From assembly GCA_021163905.1 (NCBI GenBank), contig JAGGTG010000055.1, forward strand, positions 1 through 5,960: 5,960 nt of DNA. Reading direction: 5' to 3'. Below are positions 1 through 5,834 of the stretch, in pieces. The notes beneath the pieces were generated by a model. The model saw nothing but the letters and a program-made list of their open reading frames with translations, ran no database searches and had not been told where the DNA came from. Every line of letters begins with the position of its first letter. The first letter of the stretch is position 1. The position numbers and the translations under genes were made by a program. Source of the stretch: Candidatus Aerophobota bacterium. GTDB taxonomy: Bacteria > Aerophobota > Aerophobia > Aerophobales > B3-G15.

Positions 1-654
1 GCTGTTTCTAATAAGGTTGAGGATTTTATCTGGATGATTGAGACTGTTCAGGAAGCTGTGGAAACTCCAATTTCAATTGATAGTAATAAACCTGCTTTTG
101 TAGAGGAGGCTTTGAAGATCTGTAAGAAACCCGCCTTAATTAATTCAACAACCGCAGACAAGGAAAAGCTGGATCAGTTTATCCCCCTTGCTCTTGAATA
201 TGGGGCATCTTTAATAGGGCTCTGTATGGATAAAAAAGGTTCTCCCCAGGATGTTAACAGGAGAGTGGAGCTTGGCGCCACAATATTTGGTGAGGCAATA
301 GAACACGGACTTTCAGAGGATAGAATTTTTCTTGATCCTGTAACTATGCCGCTGAAGTTTCTCCAAGAGCAGGCATCCAATCTTATAGAAGCTATTCGTC
401 AGTTTACACTTCTTTCCAGTCCACCTCCTCATATTATTGTTGGATTAAGTAATATATCTTCAAAAGCTAAAGAAATGAGGCTAATTAACCGTATTTTTCT
501 GGTTATGTGTATTGGGGCAGGTCTTGATGCAGCTATATGTGATGTTACCGATGAGGAACTTGTAAATTCCGCTATAACTGCTGAGGTTATATTAAATAAA
601 CATATTTATTCAGATCTATATATAAAGGCTTATAAGGAAAGCAGGAAAAAATGA
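1..654 (+). CDS. acsE: Methyltetrahydrofolate:corrinoid/iron-sulfur protein methyltransferase, 5' truncated by window edge
   Basis: This enzyme moves the methyl group from methyl-tetrahydrofolate to the cobalt of the corrinoid iron-sulfur protein in the methyl branch of the Wood-Ljungdahl pathway; it is cytosolic. The frame is open from base 1, so the first in-frame ATG (34) is very likely internal. The 217 visible residues lack roughly the first 45-50 of a family of about 260. The dihydropteroate-synthase-like TIM barrel can be followed by family landmarks: ISIDSNKPAFVEEAL, then PALINSTTADKEKLDQFIPLA, then GASLIGLCMDKKG, then IFLDPVTMPL, then IIVGLSNIS, then LINRIFLVMCIGAGLDAAICD near the C terminus. 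The downstream ATPase gene starts inside its stop codon (ATGA overlap), so the two are co-transcribed. MtrH-type methyltransferases with other methyl donors share the fold; the close match to AcsE landmarks makes methyl-THF the best reading. The family call is strong, the exact substrate is inferred. Confidence 0.88.
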   Translation, partial: AVSNKVEDFIWMIETVQEAVETPISIDSNKPAFVEEALKICKKPALINSTTADKEKLDQFIPLALEYGASLIGLCMDKKGSPQDVNRRVELGATIFGEAIEHGLSEDRIFLDPVTMPLKFLQEQASNLIEAIRQFTLLSSPPPHIIVGLSNISSKAKEMRLINRIFLVMCIGAGLDAAICDVTDEELVNSAITAEVILNKHIYSDLYIKAYKESRKK

Positions 655-1745
655 GTTGTCCAAAAAGGCTTTTTGTAGCTGCAACAAGACAAAATGATGG
701 TAAATCCACTATTTCTCTGGGTTTACTTCAGGTTTTAAAAAAGAAGTATTCTAAGATTGGTTTTATGAAGCCTGTAGGGCAGCACTATGTTGAGCGGGAA
801 GGGTATAAGGTTGATGAGGATGTGGTTTTGATGAGAGATGTGTGTGGAATTGATAGTCATCTAAAGGATATGAATCCAATTACAGTAGAAAAAGGATTTA
901 CTGAGAGATATATCGAAGAGGGGGGGTTAGAGGAATACATAAGGTTAATAAAAGACTCTTACAGGCGTGTTTCTCGTGATAAACAGCTTGTATTAATTGA
1001 GGGGACCGGTCATGCTGGTGTTGGATCTGTTTTTGACCTTTCAAATGCTTCTGTAGCCAGGATTCTTGGAAGTAAGGTTCTTCTTATTTCCACAGGGGGG
1101 ATAGGCAGACCTATAGATGAGATTACCATAAATAAGGCTCTTTTTGATCAGGAGGGAGTTGAAGTAGTGGGTGTGGTTATAAATAAGGTTCTTCCTGAGA
1201 AATACGAAAAGATAAAAAGATTAACTCAGGCTGGTCTGGAACGTAAAGGAATGAGGCTTTTGGGAGTTGTACCTTTTAAAAAGGAACTTACCTATCCAAC
1301 TATGGAGCAAATTTTAGAGGCCACAGGCGCCAGAGTTCTTTGTTGCGAGGAGTTCCTGCAAAAAAGAGTTGAGAATATCCTTGTTGGAGCTATGGAACCC
1401 TATCATGCCCTGGCCCACTTTGCTCCTCATAGTTTGATAATTGTTCCTGGAGATAGAGAAGATATTATTCTGGCAGTGATTGCTGGAGAAAGAGTAATGG
1501 GTGAGGAATACCAGATAGCAGGTATAATTCTTACAGGAGGTCTGTTACCTCATAAGGGTGTACTTAGATTGATGAAAGAAGGTCAATTCCCCATTCTCCT
1601 TTCAGAAGATGATACCTACACAACCACCAAGAAAGTGCATGAGCGCCGAGTAAAGATCAGAGCTACAGATGAGTATAAAGTTAAGGAAGCTGCAGATCTG
1701 GTAAGTGAATATCTGGATTTGGAGGAGATTATTGCCAGGATTTGA
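651..1745 (+). CDS. Stand-alone phosphotransacetylase N-terminal-like protein (BioD-like P-loop ATPase + DRTGG-like domain)
   Basis: This 364-residue protein resembles the regulatory N-terminal half of long phosphotransacetylases but has no acetyl/butyryl-transferase domain. Residues 11-20 (ATRQNDGKST) form the deviant P-loop of the dethiobiotin-synthetase/cobyrinate-synthase fold. Residues 113-140 carry the Walker-B-like EGTGHAGVGSVFDLSN signature, and 142-180 the following strands (VLLISTGGIGRPIDE, VVGVVINKV). From about 245 to 350 is a DRTGG-type domain (IIVPGDREDIILA, then AGIILTGG). Such proteins are often labelled cobyrinic acid a,c-diamide synthase, but the C-terminal glutaminase domain needed for that is absent. 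The biochemical role is not established. Its 4-bp overlap with acsE suggests a job linked to acetyl-CoA or acetate metabolism, perhaps nucleotide-dependent regulation; that is inference. The start is set by the ATGA overlap and AGGA at 643-646. Its stop codon overlaps the possible -35 box at 1742. Confidence 0.8.
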   Translation: MSCPKRLFVAATRQNDGKSTISLGLLQVLKKKYSKIGFMKPVGQHYVEREGYKVDEDVVLMRDVCGIDSHLKDMNPITVEKGFTERYIEEGGLEEYIRLIKDSYRRVSRDKQLVLIEGTGHAGVGSVFDLSNASVARILGSKVLLISTGGIGRPIDEITINKALFDQEGVEVVGVVINKVLPEKYEKIKRLTQAGLERKGMRLLGVVPFKKELTYPTMEQILEATGARVLCCEEFLQKRVENILVGAMEPYHALAHFAPHSLIIVPGDREDIILAVIAGERVMGEEYQIAGIILTGGLLPHKGVLRLMKEGQFPILLSEDDTYTTTKKVHERRVKIRATDEYKVKEAADLVSEYLDLEEIIARI

Positions 1746-1769
1746 CAAAAATTTTTATTTTGCTACATT
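1742..1769 (+). promoter_or_regulatory. Possible upstream sigma-70-type promoter
   Basis: A perfect -35 box TTGACA lies at 1742-1747, overlapping the stop codon of the ATPase gene. A 16-bp spacer leads to a weak -10 box TACATT at 1764-1769. The first 13 bases (TTGACAAAAATTT, 1742-1754) recur exactly at the stronger promoter at 1878, with the same spacer length. A transcript from here would have a leader of about 160 nt before the HydB-like gene. The weak -10 box keeps confidence low. Confidence 0.35.
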
Positions 1770-1786
1770 TGTGAAAATGATTACAA
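1769..1786 (+). promoter_or_regulatory. Degenerate Rex-like site
   Basis: TTGTGAAAATGATTACAA is 18 bp long and starts with the complete left arm of a Rex operator (TTGTGAA). Its right arm, ATTACAA, departs from the ideal TTCACAA at two positions. It lies just after the weak promoter at 1742, in the same relative place as the good site after the promoter at 1878. It may be a second, weaker operator or a decayed duplicate. AT-rich DNA can produce half-matches by chance. Confidence 0.35.
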
Positions 1787-1877
1787 GCTCAAATTTACAA
1801 GATTATTGGATGTTTTGTCCCGGGCTATCTGGTTTATTATTAGCTATTTAAATATTTACAGAGGAAAGACTTCTTAC

Positions 1878-1905
1878 TTGACAAAAATTTAAATAGTGAT
1901 AAAAT
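1878..1905 (+). promoter_or_regulatory. Sigma-70-type promoter of the hydrogenase-like operon
   Basis: TTGACA (1878-1883) is a perfect -35 box. After a 16-bp spacer comes TAAAAT (1900-1905), five of six matches to the -10 consensus. Transcription would start near 1911-1914, inside the Rex-type palindrome, giving a very short leader of about 25 nt before the ATG at 1938. This is the best promoter in the window and is placed at the largest gap before the five-gene operon. Confidence 0.75.
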
Positions 1906-1907
1906 TA

Positions 1908-1925
1908 TTGTGATACTTTTCACAA
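1908..1925. promoter_or_regulatory. Rex-type operator (redox-responsive)
   Basis: TTGTGATACTTTTCACAA is an 18-bp inverted repeat with perfect 6-bp arms (TTGTGA and TCACAA) and fits the Rex pattern TTGTGAA-N4-TTCACAA except at one inner position. Rex is a repressor that leaves DNA when NADH rises relative to NAD+ and commonly controls fermentation and hydrogenase genes. The site starts two bases after the -10 box and covers the likely transcription start, a geometry that suits repression. The core TGTGA-N6-TCACA is also compatible with a CRP/FNR-family protein, but activators of that family usually bind upstream of -35. The Rex gene itself is not in this window. Confidence 0.75.
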
Positions 1926-1937
1926 AGTGAGGAAAAA

Positions 1938-3002
1938 ATGAAGGAGCTTTTTTTATCAAAAGACAACTATCAGCGATTTCTTGAGAAAATTTTAAGTAAG
2001 TTTTCTCTTTACGCTCCCCTGCAGAAAGGAGATTTTCTCTTTTATCAAAAGGTAAGCAAGGAAAATATAAGTGATATAATAATTGATACAAAAAGAGCTA
2101 TTCACCCTTTAAAATCCTTCTTTATCCCTGCCAGGCGCAAGGTAAGCGAGTATTTTAACTCTTCTTTAACTCTGGATCAAAAGGAAAGAGTTATTCTTGG
2201 TGCAAAGGCCTGTGATCTCAATGCTTTAAAAATATCAGATAGTGTATATACAGGAGAAAAATTTGGTGCTGAATACAAAGATCCTTTTTATATTAGTGCC
2301 CGGGAAAGAACTATCCTTATAAGCAGTGATTGTATGGCTCCAGATGAGAATTGTTTTTGCAATTTACTCGGATCAAAACCTTTTCCAGAGGAGGGTTTTG
2401 ATTTAAATCTTTCTTCTTTAGAAGAAGGTTTTGTTGTTCAGGTAGGCTCGGAAAAAGGGGAAAAATTGATTAAGGAATGTGAGAGCCTTTTCTCATCTGT
2501 TGATCAGGATATGATTAAAAAAAGGGAGAAAAGAAGGGAGAAAGCCTTTAAATTATTGGAGAAGACAAACAGAGAATTTAAGACTGCAGTTTCTTACAGG
2601 GAGCTGGTGAAGAACAGTTATGACTCTCCTGTCTGGAAGGAACACAGTGAATCTTGTGTTGACTGTGGTGGATGTAATCAGATCTGTCCAACCTGCAGAT
2701 GTTTTTTGCTATCGGATAAAAAAGTGGGAGAAAAATACGAAAGATACTATCTCTGGGATGCCTGTCTTTTAACCGGATTTTCTCGGGTAGCTGGAGGAGC
2801 TAATCCTCGCAAGATGCTCTCTCAAAGATTTGCAAATCGTCTTTTTTGTAAGTTTTATTTTTTCCCGGAGAATATAAGTATTGATGCCTGTACTGGTTGT
2901 GGTAGATGTATAGCTGTTTGTATTGGTAAAATTGATATGAGGAAGGTGTTTAGAGATCTTGCTGTAGAGAGAAAAATACCGGTGGGTTTAGAAAATGAAT
3001 AA
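1938..3002 (+). CDS. hydB: HydB/AsrA-like iron-sulfur electron-transfer subunit
   Basis: This 354-residue soluble protein matches the beta subunit of sulfhydrogenase and subunit A of anaerobic sulfite reductase, which relay electrons between a flavoprotein and a catalytic module. The N-terminal half holds the family landmarks GAKACDLNAL (88-97) and DCMAPDENCFC (131-141), whose cysteines (92, 132, 139, 141) probably help bind a cluster. The C-terminal part carries two ferredoxin-type motifs: C240, C243, C246, C250, followed by C253 and C255, and C318, C321, C324, C328. The usual proline after the last cysteine of the second motif is replaced by isoleucine. A lysine/arginine-rich helix at about 194-215 precedes the clusters. 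The start at 1938 is preceded by GTGAGG (1927-1932), directly after the Rex-type operator. It overlaps the flavoprotein gene by 8 bp, and HydB and HydG proteins normally work as a pair. Catalytic partner not seen here. Confidence 0.85.
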   Translation: MKELFLSKDNYQRFLEKILSKFSLYAPLQKGDFLFYQKVSKENISDIIIDTKRAIHPLKSFFIPARRKVSEYFNSSLTLDQKERVILGAKACDLNALKISDSVYTGEKFGAEYKDPFYISARERTILISSDCMAPDENCFCNLLGSKPFPEEGFDLNLSSLEEGFVVQVGSEKGEKLIKECESLFSSVDQDMIKKREKRREKAFKLLEKTNREFKTAVSYRELVKNSYDSPVWKEHSESCVDCGGCNQICPTCRCFLLSDKKVGEKYERYYLWDACLLTGFSRVAGGANPRKMLSQRFANRLFCKFYFFPENISIDACTGCGRCIAVCIGKIDMRKVFRDLAVERKIPVGLENE

Positions 3003-3828
3003 TCCATATCAACCTATAAAAACAAAGATTTTAAAGGTAATTACTGAAACCCCTCAGATAAAGACATTTGTTTTAAAACCGGAGAATCATTTTAAATTTG
3101 AGGCAGGTCAGTTTATTCAGCTGACAGTTCCAGGAGTTGGTGAAGGGCCTTTTACTCCAAGTTCATCTCCTTACGATCTGGAAAAAATAGAAGTTACCAT
3201 TATGCGAGTTGGTAAGGTAACCTCAGCCCTGCATAAAATGAAGGAAGATGATGTGGTAGGAATTCGTGGTCCTTACGGTAACAGATATCCTGTGGAAAAA
3301 TGGAAAAATAAGGAAATTTTAATTGTAGGAGGAGGAGTAGGTTTTGCCCCTTTAAGATCTCTTTTTCTGTCTTTGACTCATAATATAAAGGATTATAAAA
3401 AAATTGTATTTTGTTACGGAGCAAAAACTCCTCAGGATATCGTTTATAAAGAAGCTGTTTTAGATAGATGGCAAAGGGAGTTTGGGAAAAATGTCTCCTT
3501 TAGAATAACAGTGGACAGGGGAGATGAGACCTGGAAAGGTAAGGTGGGACTTGTTACTACAACACTTGATAATCTTGATGAGGAGATAAGTAGTATTCCT
3601 GAAAGTGTAAGTGTTGTATGTGGTCCTCCTGTAATGATGAAATTTACCACTTTGAAACTCCTCGATGTGGGATATAAACCGGAGAATATTTATCTTTCCA
3701 TGGAAAAGAATATGTCCTGTGGAATAGGTAAATGTGGTCACTGTCAGCTGGGTAAATTTCTGGTTTGTAGAGATGGACCTGTTTTTACATATGATCAGTT
3801 AAAAGATATCCCTGCAATCTGGGATTAG
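2995..3828 (+). CDS. hydG: HydG/AsrB-like FAD/NAD(P)H oxidoreductase subunit with [2Fe-2S] site
   Basis: This 277-residue diaphorase belongs to the ferredoxin-reductase superfamily as found in sulfhydrogenase gamma, AsrB and PyrK. It should exchange electrons between NAD(P)H and the iron-sulfur chain through FAD. Residues 1-100 form the FAD-binding barrel (AGQFIQL, then GPFTPSSSP at 51-59, then GIRGPYGNRYPV). Residues 108-215 form the NAD(P) domain, with GGGVGFAPLRSL (112-123) and CGPPVMM (209-215). The C terminus has C242, C247, C250 and C258 in the PyrK-like [2Fe-2S] arrangement (CGIGKCGHC). The FAD motif has SSS where many relatives have RxYS, which is usual for this subgroup. The ATG lies inside the end of the HydB-like gene, with only a weak GGTGGG (2981-2986), so translation is probably coupled. 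The symbol hydG here means sulfhydrogenase gamma, not the [FeFe]-hydrogenase maturase of the same name. NADH versus NADPH preference cannot be read from the motif. Confidence 0.88.
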   Translation: MNNPYQPIKTKILKVITETPQIKTFVLKPENHFKFEAGQFIQLTVPGVGEGPFTPSSSPYDLEKIEVTIMRVGKVTSALHKMKEDDVVGIRGPYGNRYPVEKWKNKEILIVGGGVGFAPLRSLFLSLTHNIKDYKKIVFCYGAKTPQDIVYKEAVLDRWQREFGKNVSFRITVDRGDETWKGKVGLVTTTLDNLDEEISSIPESVSVVCGPPVMMKFTTLKLLDVGYKPENIYLSMEKNMSCGIGKCGHCQLGKFLVCRDGPVFTYDQLKDIPAIWD

Positions 3829-3832
3829 GAGG
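3827..3832 (+). promoter_or_regulatory. Strong ribosome binding site that decides a TTG start
   Basis: AGGAGG at 3827-3832 is a full-consensus Shine-Dalgarno core overlapping the stop codon of the flavoprotein gene. It lies 5 nt before TTG at 3838. The next in-frame ATG would remove most of the protein including conserved cysteines, so TTG is the credible start. Confidence 0.85.
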
Positions 3833-3837
3833 AATAA

Positions 3838-4335
3838 TTGGCCAAGACTCTTTTTATAGACCTGGATGAGATTAACAGGGAATGGAAAAAACTTGACATT
3901 AAGTGCAGTTACCCTTATCATTTTGGTAACAACGGTGTTTTATCTTTACGGGAATGGCTTGCTTTCCAGATAGTTTGCAGGAGATGTGAGGATTATCCTT
4001 GTGTTCATGCCTGCAGGTATGAGGCTCTGGAAAGAGTTGAGGAATCCGGGATTATTGTTAGAAACAACTGTTTGTGTGTTTCTTGTAAATCCTGTGCTGT
4101 AGCCTGTCCCTTTGGAACAATTTATATGGAAATTTTACCTTTTCTCACCTTTACCTGTGATTTGTGTAAGGATAGGTTAAAAAAAGGTGAGGAGCCTTTG
4201 TGTGTCAGGACAAGTGGGGGTGCTATAAAATACGGAGAATTTAAAGAGGACAGGGAAAATAATATTTTCCAGATAGGAGAGGTATTTGTTAAGATTACCC
4301 CATGGAAAAAAGAACTAAGTGGTAAATTGAGGTGA
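3838..4335 (+). CDS. CooF/HycB-like polyferredoxin subunit, last cluster motif altered
   Basis: This 165-residue protein probably carries electrons between the diaphorase pair and the membrane-bound hydrogenase-like module, on the cytoplasmic face. It shows three ferredoxin-type motifs: C47-x2-C50-x4-C55-x3-C59, then C80-x2-C83-x2-C86-x3-C90-P, then C107-x2-C110-x11-C122. In relatives the third motif continues C-x3-C-P-T-G; here it reads CVRTSGGAI, so the fourth cysteine is serine 126 and one residue is missing. One cluster therefore lacks its usual fourth cysteine, unless C23 or C78 substitutes. Translation starts at TTG, supported by AGGAGG. It begins 9 bp after the flavoprotein stop and ends 7 bp before the NuoH-like gene. 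The HycB/CooF/HydN families are similar to each other; the membrane-subunit neighbours favour a role in a group 4 hydrogenase-type complex. Confidence 0.8.
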   Translation: MAKTLFIDLDEINREWKKLDIKCSYPYHFGNNGVLSLREWLAFQIVCRRCEDYPCVHACRYEALERVEESGIIVRNNCLCVSCKSCAVACPFGTIYMEILPFLTFTCDLCKDRLKKGEEPLCVRTSGGAIKYGEFKEDRENNIFQIGEVFVKITPWKKELSGKLR

Positions 4336-4342
4336 GGGATAG

Positions 4343-5281
4343 ATGGACAATATTTTTTTAGCTTTACTTTCTTTTTTAGTCTTCCCCGGTTTTCTTTTTA
4401 CTGCTGTGGTGGGGCTTTTTGCTGGCTGGATTGATAGAAAATTAACTGCCCGAATTCAGTGGAGAGTAGGTCCCCCATGGTATCAGAATTTCATTGATTT
4501 TTTCAAGCTAATGGGTAAGGAAACTATTCTACCGGCAAATGCTCGAAAGATGACTTTCCTATTTGCTCCTTTCATAGGTCTTATAGGTGCAACCCTTGTT
4601 TCTCTTATACTCTGGCAGATGAATCTTTATCCTGCTACGTCCTTTTTAGGGGATATTATTGTTGTTCTGTATCTTTCAATTCTTCCCTCTCTTGCAGTTA
4701 TTATAGGAGGATCAGCTTCTGGAAATCCTCTTGCCTCACTTGGGGCAAGCAGGGAAATGAAGCTCATCTTAGCTTATGAGCTTCCCTTTATTGTAGCAAT
4801 ATTTACTCCTGTTGTGTTTATAAAAGATATAAGGATAGGCTCAATTGTAACCTATCAGATAAACAACGGCATGATGTTTACCCACCATTTATCCTCTCTT
4901 ATTGCATTTATTGTTGCCTTTATCTGTATGCAGGCAAAGCTTACCTTTGTGCCTTTTGATATACCCGAGGCTGAACAGGAGATTATGGCTGGTCCTTTAA
5001 TTGAGTATTCAGGTCCACCTCTTGCCATATTTAAGCTCACAAAAGCTATGATGCTTTTTGCTCTTCCGGTATTTTTAATTACCATCTTTGCTGGAGGAAT
5101 GAGATTTAATGGAATTCAGACTCTTTTTTCGATTATAAAATATCTTGTTATTTTAATTTTGATAGTTCTTGTGAAAAATACCAATCCCCGGTTAAGAATA
5201 GATCAGGCTCTAAGATTTTTCTGGCTTAGGATGTTTCCCCTTGCAATTATTGGATTTATCTTAGCTTTAATTGGTATTTGA
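4343..5281 (+). CDS. Complex-I subunit 1 family membrane protein (NuoH/HycD/EchB-like)
   Basis: This 312-residue integral membrane protein is the ion-channel-linked subunit that anchors the soluble arm of complex I and of group 4 hydrogenases. About eight hydrophobic helices can be placed, near residues 5-29, 70-92, 104-122, 146-162, 183-201, 232-250, 262-278 and 295-311. Conserved loop motifs are present: ARIQWRVGPPWYQNFIDFFKL (36-56), GASREMKLILAYELPF (134-149), PFDIPEAEQEIMAGP (204-218) with EYSGPP (221-226), and KNTNPRLRIDQALRFFW (278-294). The charged residues in these loops are those thought to couple redox to ion movement. The tryptophan-rich, shorter form fits hydrogenase/Mbh-type members better than respiratory NuoH. 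The start at 4343 follows GAGGTGA (4329-4335) at 7 nt spacing. Its TGA stop is followed by a 100-bp gap, the only long gap inside the operon. H+ versus Na+ coupling cannot be judged. Confidence 0.88.
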   Translation: MDNIFLALLSFLVFPGFLFTAVVGLFAGWIDRKLTARIQWRVGPPWYQNFIDFFKLMGKETILPANARKMTFLFAPFIGLIGATLVSLILWQMNLYPATSFLGDIIVVLYLSILPSLAVIIGGSASGNPLASLGASREMKLILAYELPFIVAIFTPVVFIKDIRIGSIVTYQINNGMMFTHHLSSLIAFIVAFICMQAKLTFVPFDIPEAEQEIMAGPLIEYSGPPLAIFKLTKAMMLFALPVFLITIFAGGMRFNGIQTLFSIIKYLVILILIVLVKNTNPRLRIDQALRFFWLRMFPLAIIGFILALIGI

Positions 5282-5302
5282 CTTTGTTTAACATTAAAAG
5301 TA

Positions 5303-5356
5303 ACCAAACAAACCAAACAGACGAGATGGACAAGACAGACCAGATAGACGAGACAG
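5303..5356 (+). repeat. Degenerate 9-bp tandem repeat, six units
   Basis: Six consecutive 9-mers can be laid out: ACCAAACAA, ACCAAACAG, ACGAGATGG, ACAAGACAG, ACCAGATAG, ACGAGACAG, with consensus ACNARACAG. Similar but off-register sequence continues to about 5377. The stretch 5302-5379 has only two T residues (5327 and 5345) on the + strand, very unlike the T-rich flanking genes. It fills most of the gap between the NuoH-like and NuoB-like genes, ahead of the Shine-Dalgarno AGGAG at 5369-5373. No hairpin is evident; the RNA should be unstructured. Function unknown. Confidence 0.8.
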
Positions 5357-5381
5357 AACGAAACCAACAGGAGACAGCATA

Positions 5382-5834
5382 ATGAGCTTAACCACATTTT
5401 CTCTTAAAAGATCCATATGGGTTTACCATCTATCAACAGGTTCCTGTAATAACTGTGATATTGAGATTCTGGATTGTCTTACTCCAAGATTTGACCTGGA
5501 AAGATTTGGAATTTGTCTGGTGGGAAGTGTTCGCCATGCCGATGTTATTTTGGCGACAGGAATAGTTAATAGAAAGTGTTTATCCAGGGTGAAAAGGATA
5601 TATGAACAGATGCCCGAACCAAAACTGGTAGTGGCAGTTGGTGCCTGTGCCTGTAGTGGAGGGATATTTGCTAAGGGCTATAATATTGCCGGTCCCTTTG
5701 ATAAGGTTATTCCGGTGAATGCTTATATTCCTGGATGTCCCCCGAAACCTGAGGCTATAATTGATGGTGTGGTTAAGCTTATCCAGAGTTTAGACGGGAA
5801 ACTGCCGGCAAAAAAACAAAGGGTCAGTCGATAA
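5382..5834 (+). CDS. NuoB/EchC/HycG-like [4Fe-4S] small subunit of a group 4 hydrogenase-type complex
   Basis: This 150-residue protein is the small subunit that carries the proximal (N2-type) [4Fe-4S] cluster next to the catalytic large subunit in complex I and energy-converting hydrogenases. The ligands are visible: C22 and C25 in GSCNNCDIE, C89 in VGACACSGGIF, and C119 in PGCPPKPEAI. The CxxC spacing is the hydrogenase type; respiratory NuoB has adjacent cysteines. Length is typical of the short hydrogenase version, with a basic tail after residue 139. The start at 5382 has AGGAG at 5369-5373 with 8 nt spacing. It follows the NuoH-like gene after a 100-bp repeat-containing gap. The large subunit that must pair with it is not found in the following 126 bp. 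Being a hydrogenase rather than another quinone- or ferredoxin-linked complex is inferred. Confidence 0.88.
   Translation: MSLTTFSLKRSIWVYHLSTGSCNNCDIEILDCLTPRFDLERFGICLVGSVRHADVILATGIVNRKCLSRVKRIYEQMPEPKLVVAVGACACSGGIFAKGYNIAGPFDKVIPVNAYIPGCPPKPEAIIDGVVKLIQSLDGKLPAKKQRVSR

Noticed and set aside
1810..1851. 13-codon ORF in the leader between the two promoters
   Set aside because: No ribosome binding site and no regulatory codon run; chance ORF in AT-rich DNA.
1746..1937. Possible terminator after the ATPase gene
   Set aside because: I found no GC-rich stem followed by a T-run; CCCGGG at about 1819-1824 has no usable partner stem. Readthrough into the next operon is possible.
1840..2091. Minus-strand ORF covering the promoter region and the start of the HydB-like gene
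   Set aside because: It runs antisense to the promoter, Rex-type site and conserved coding sequence, with no family features.
5203..5397. Minus-strand ORF with a Leu-Val-Cys-Leu-Val repeat
   Set aside because: The repeat is only the antisense reading of the 9-bp tandem units; the ORF overlaps two real genes and has no ribosome binding site.
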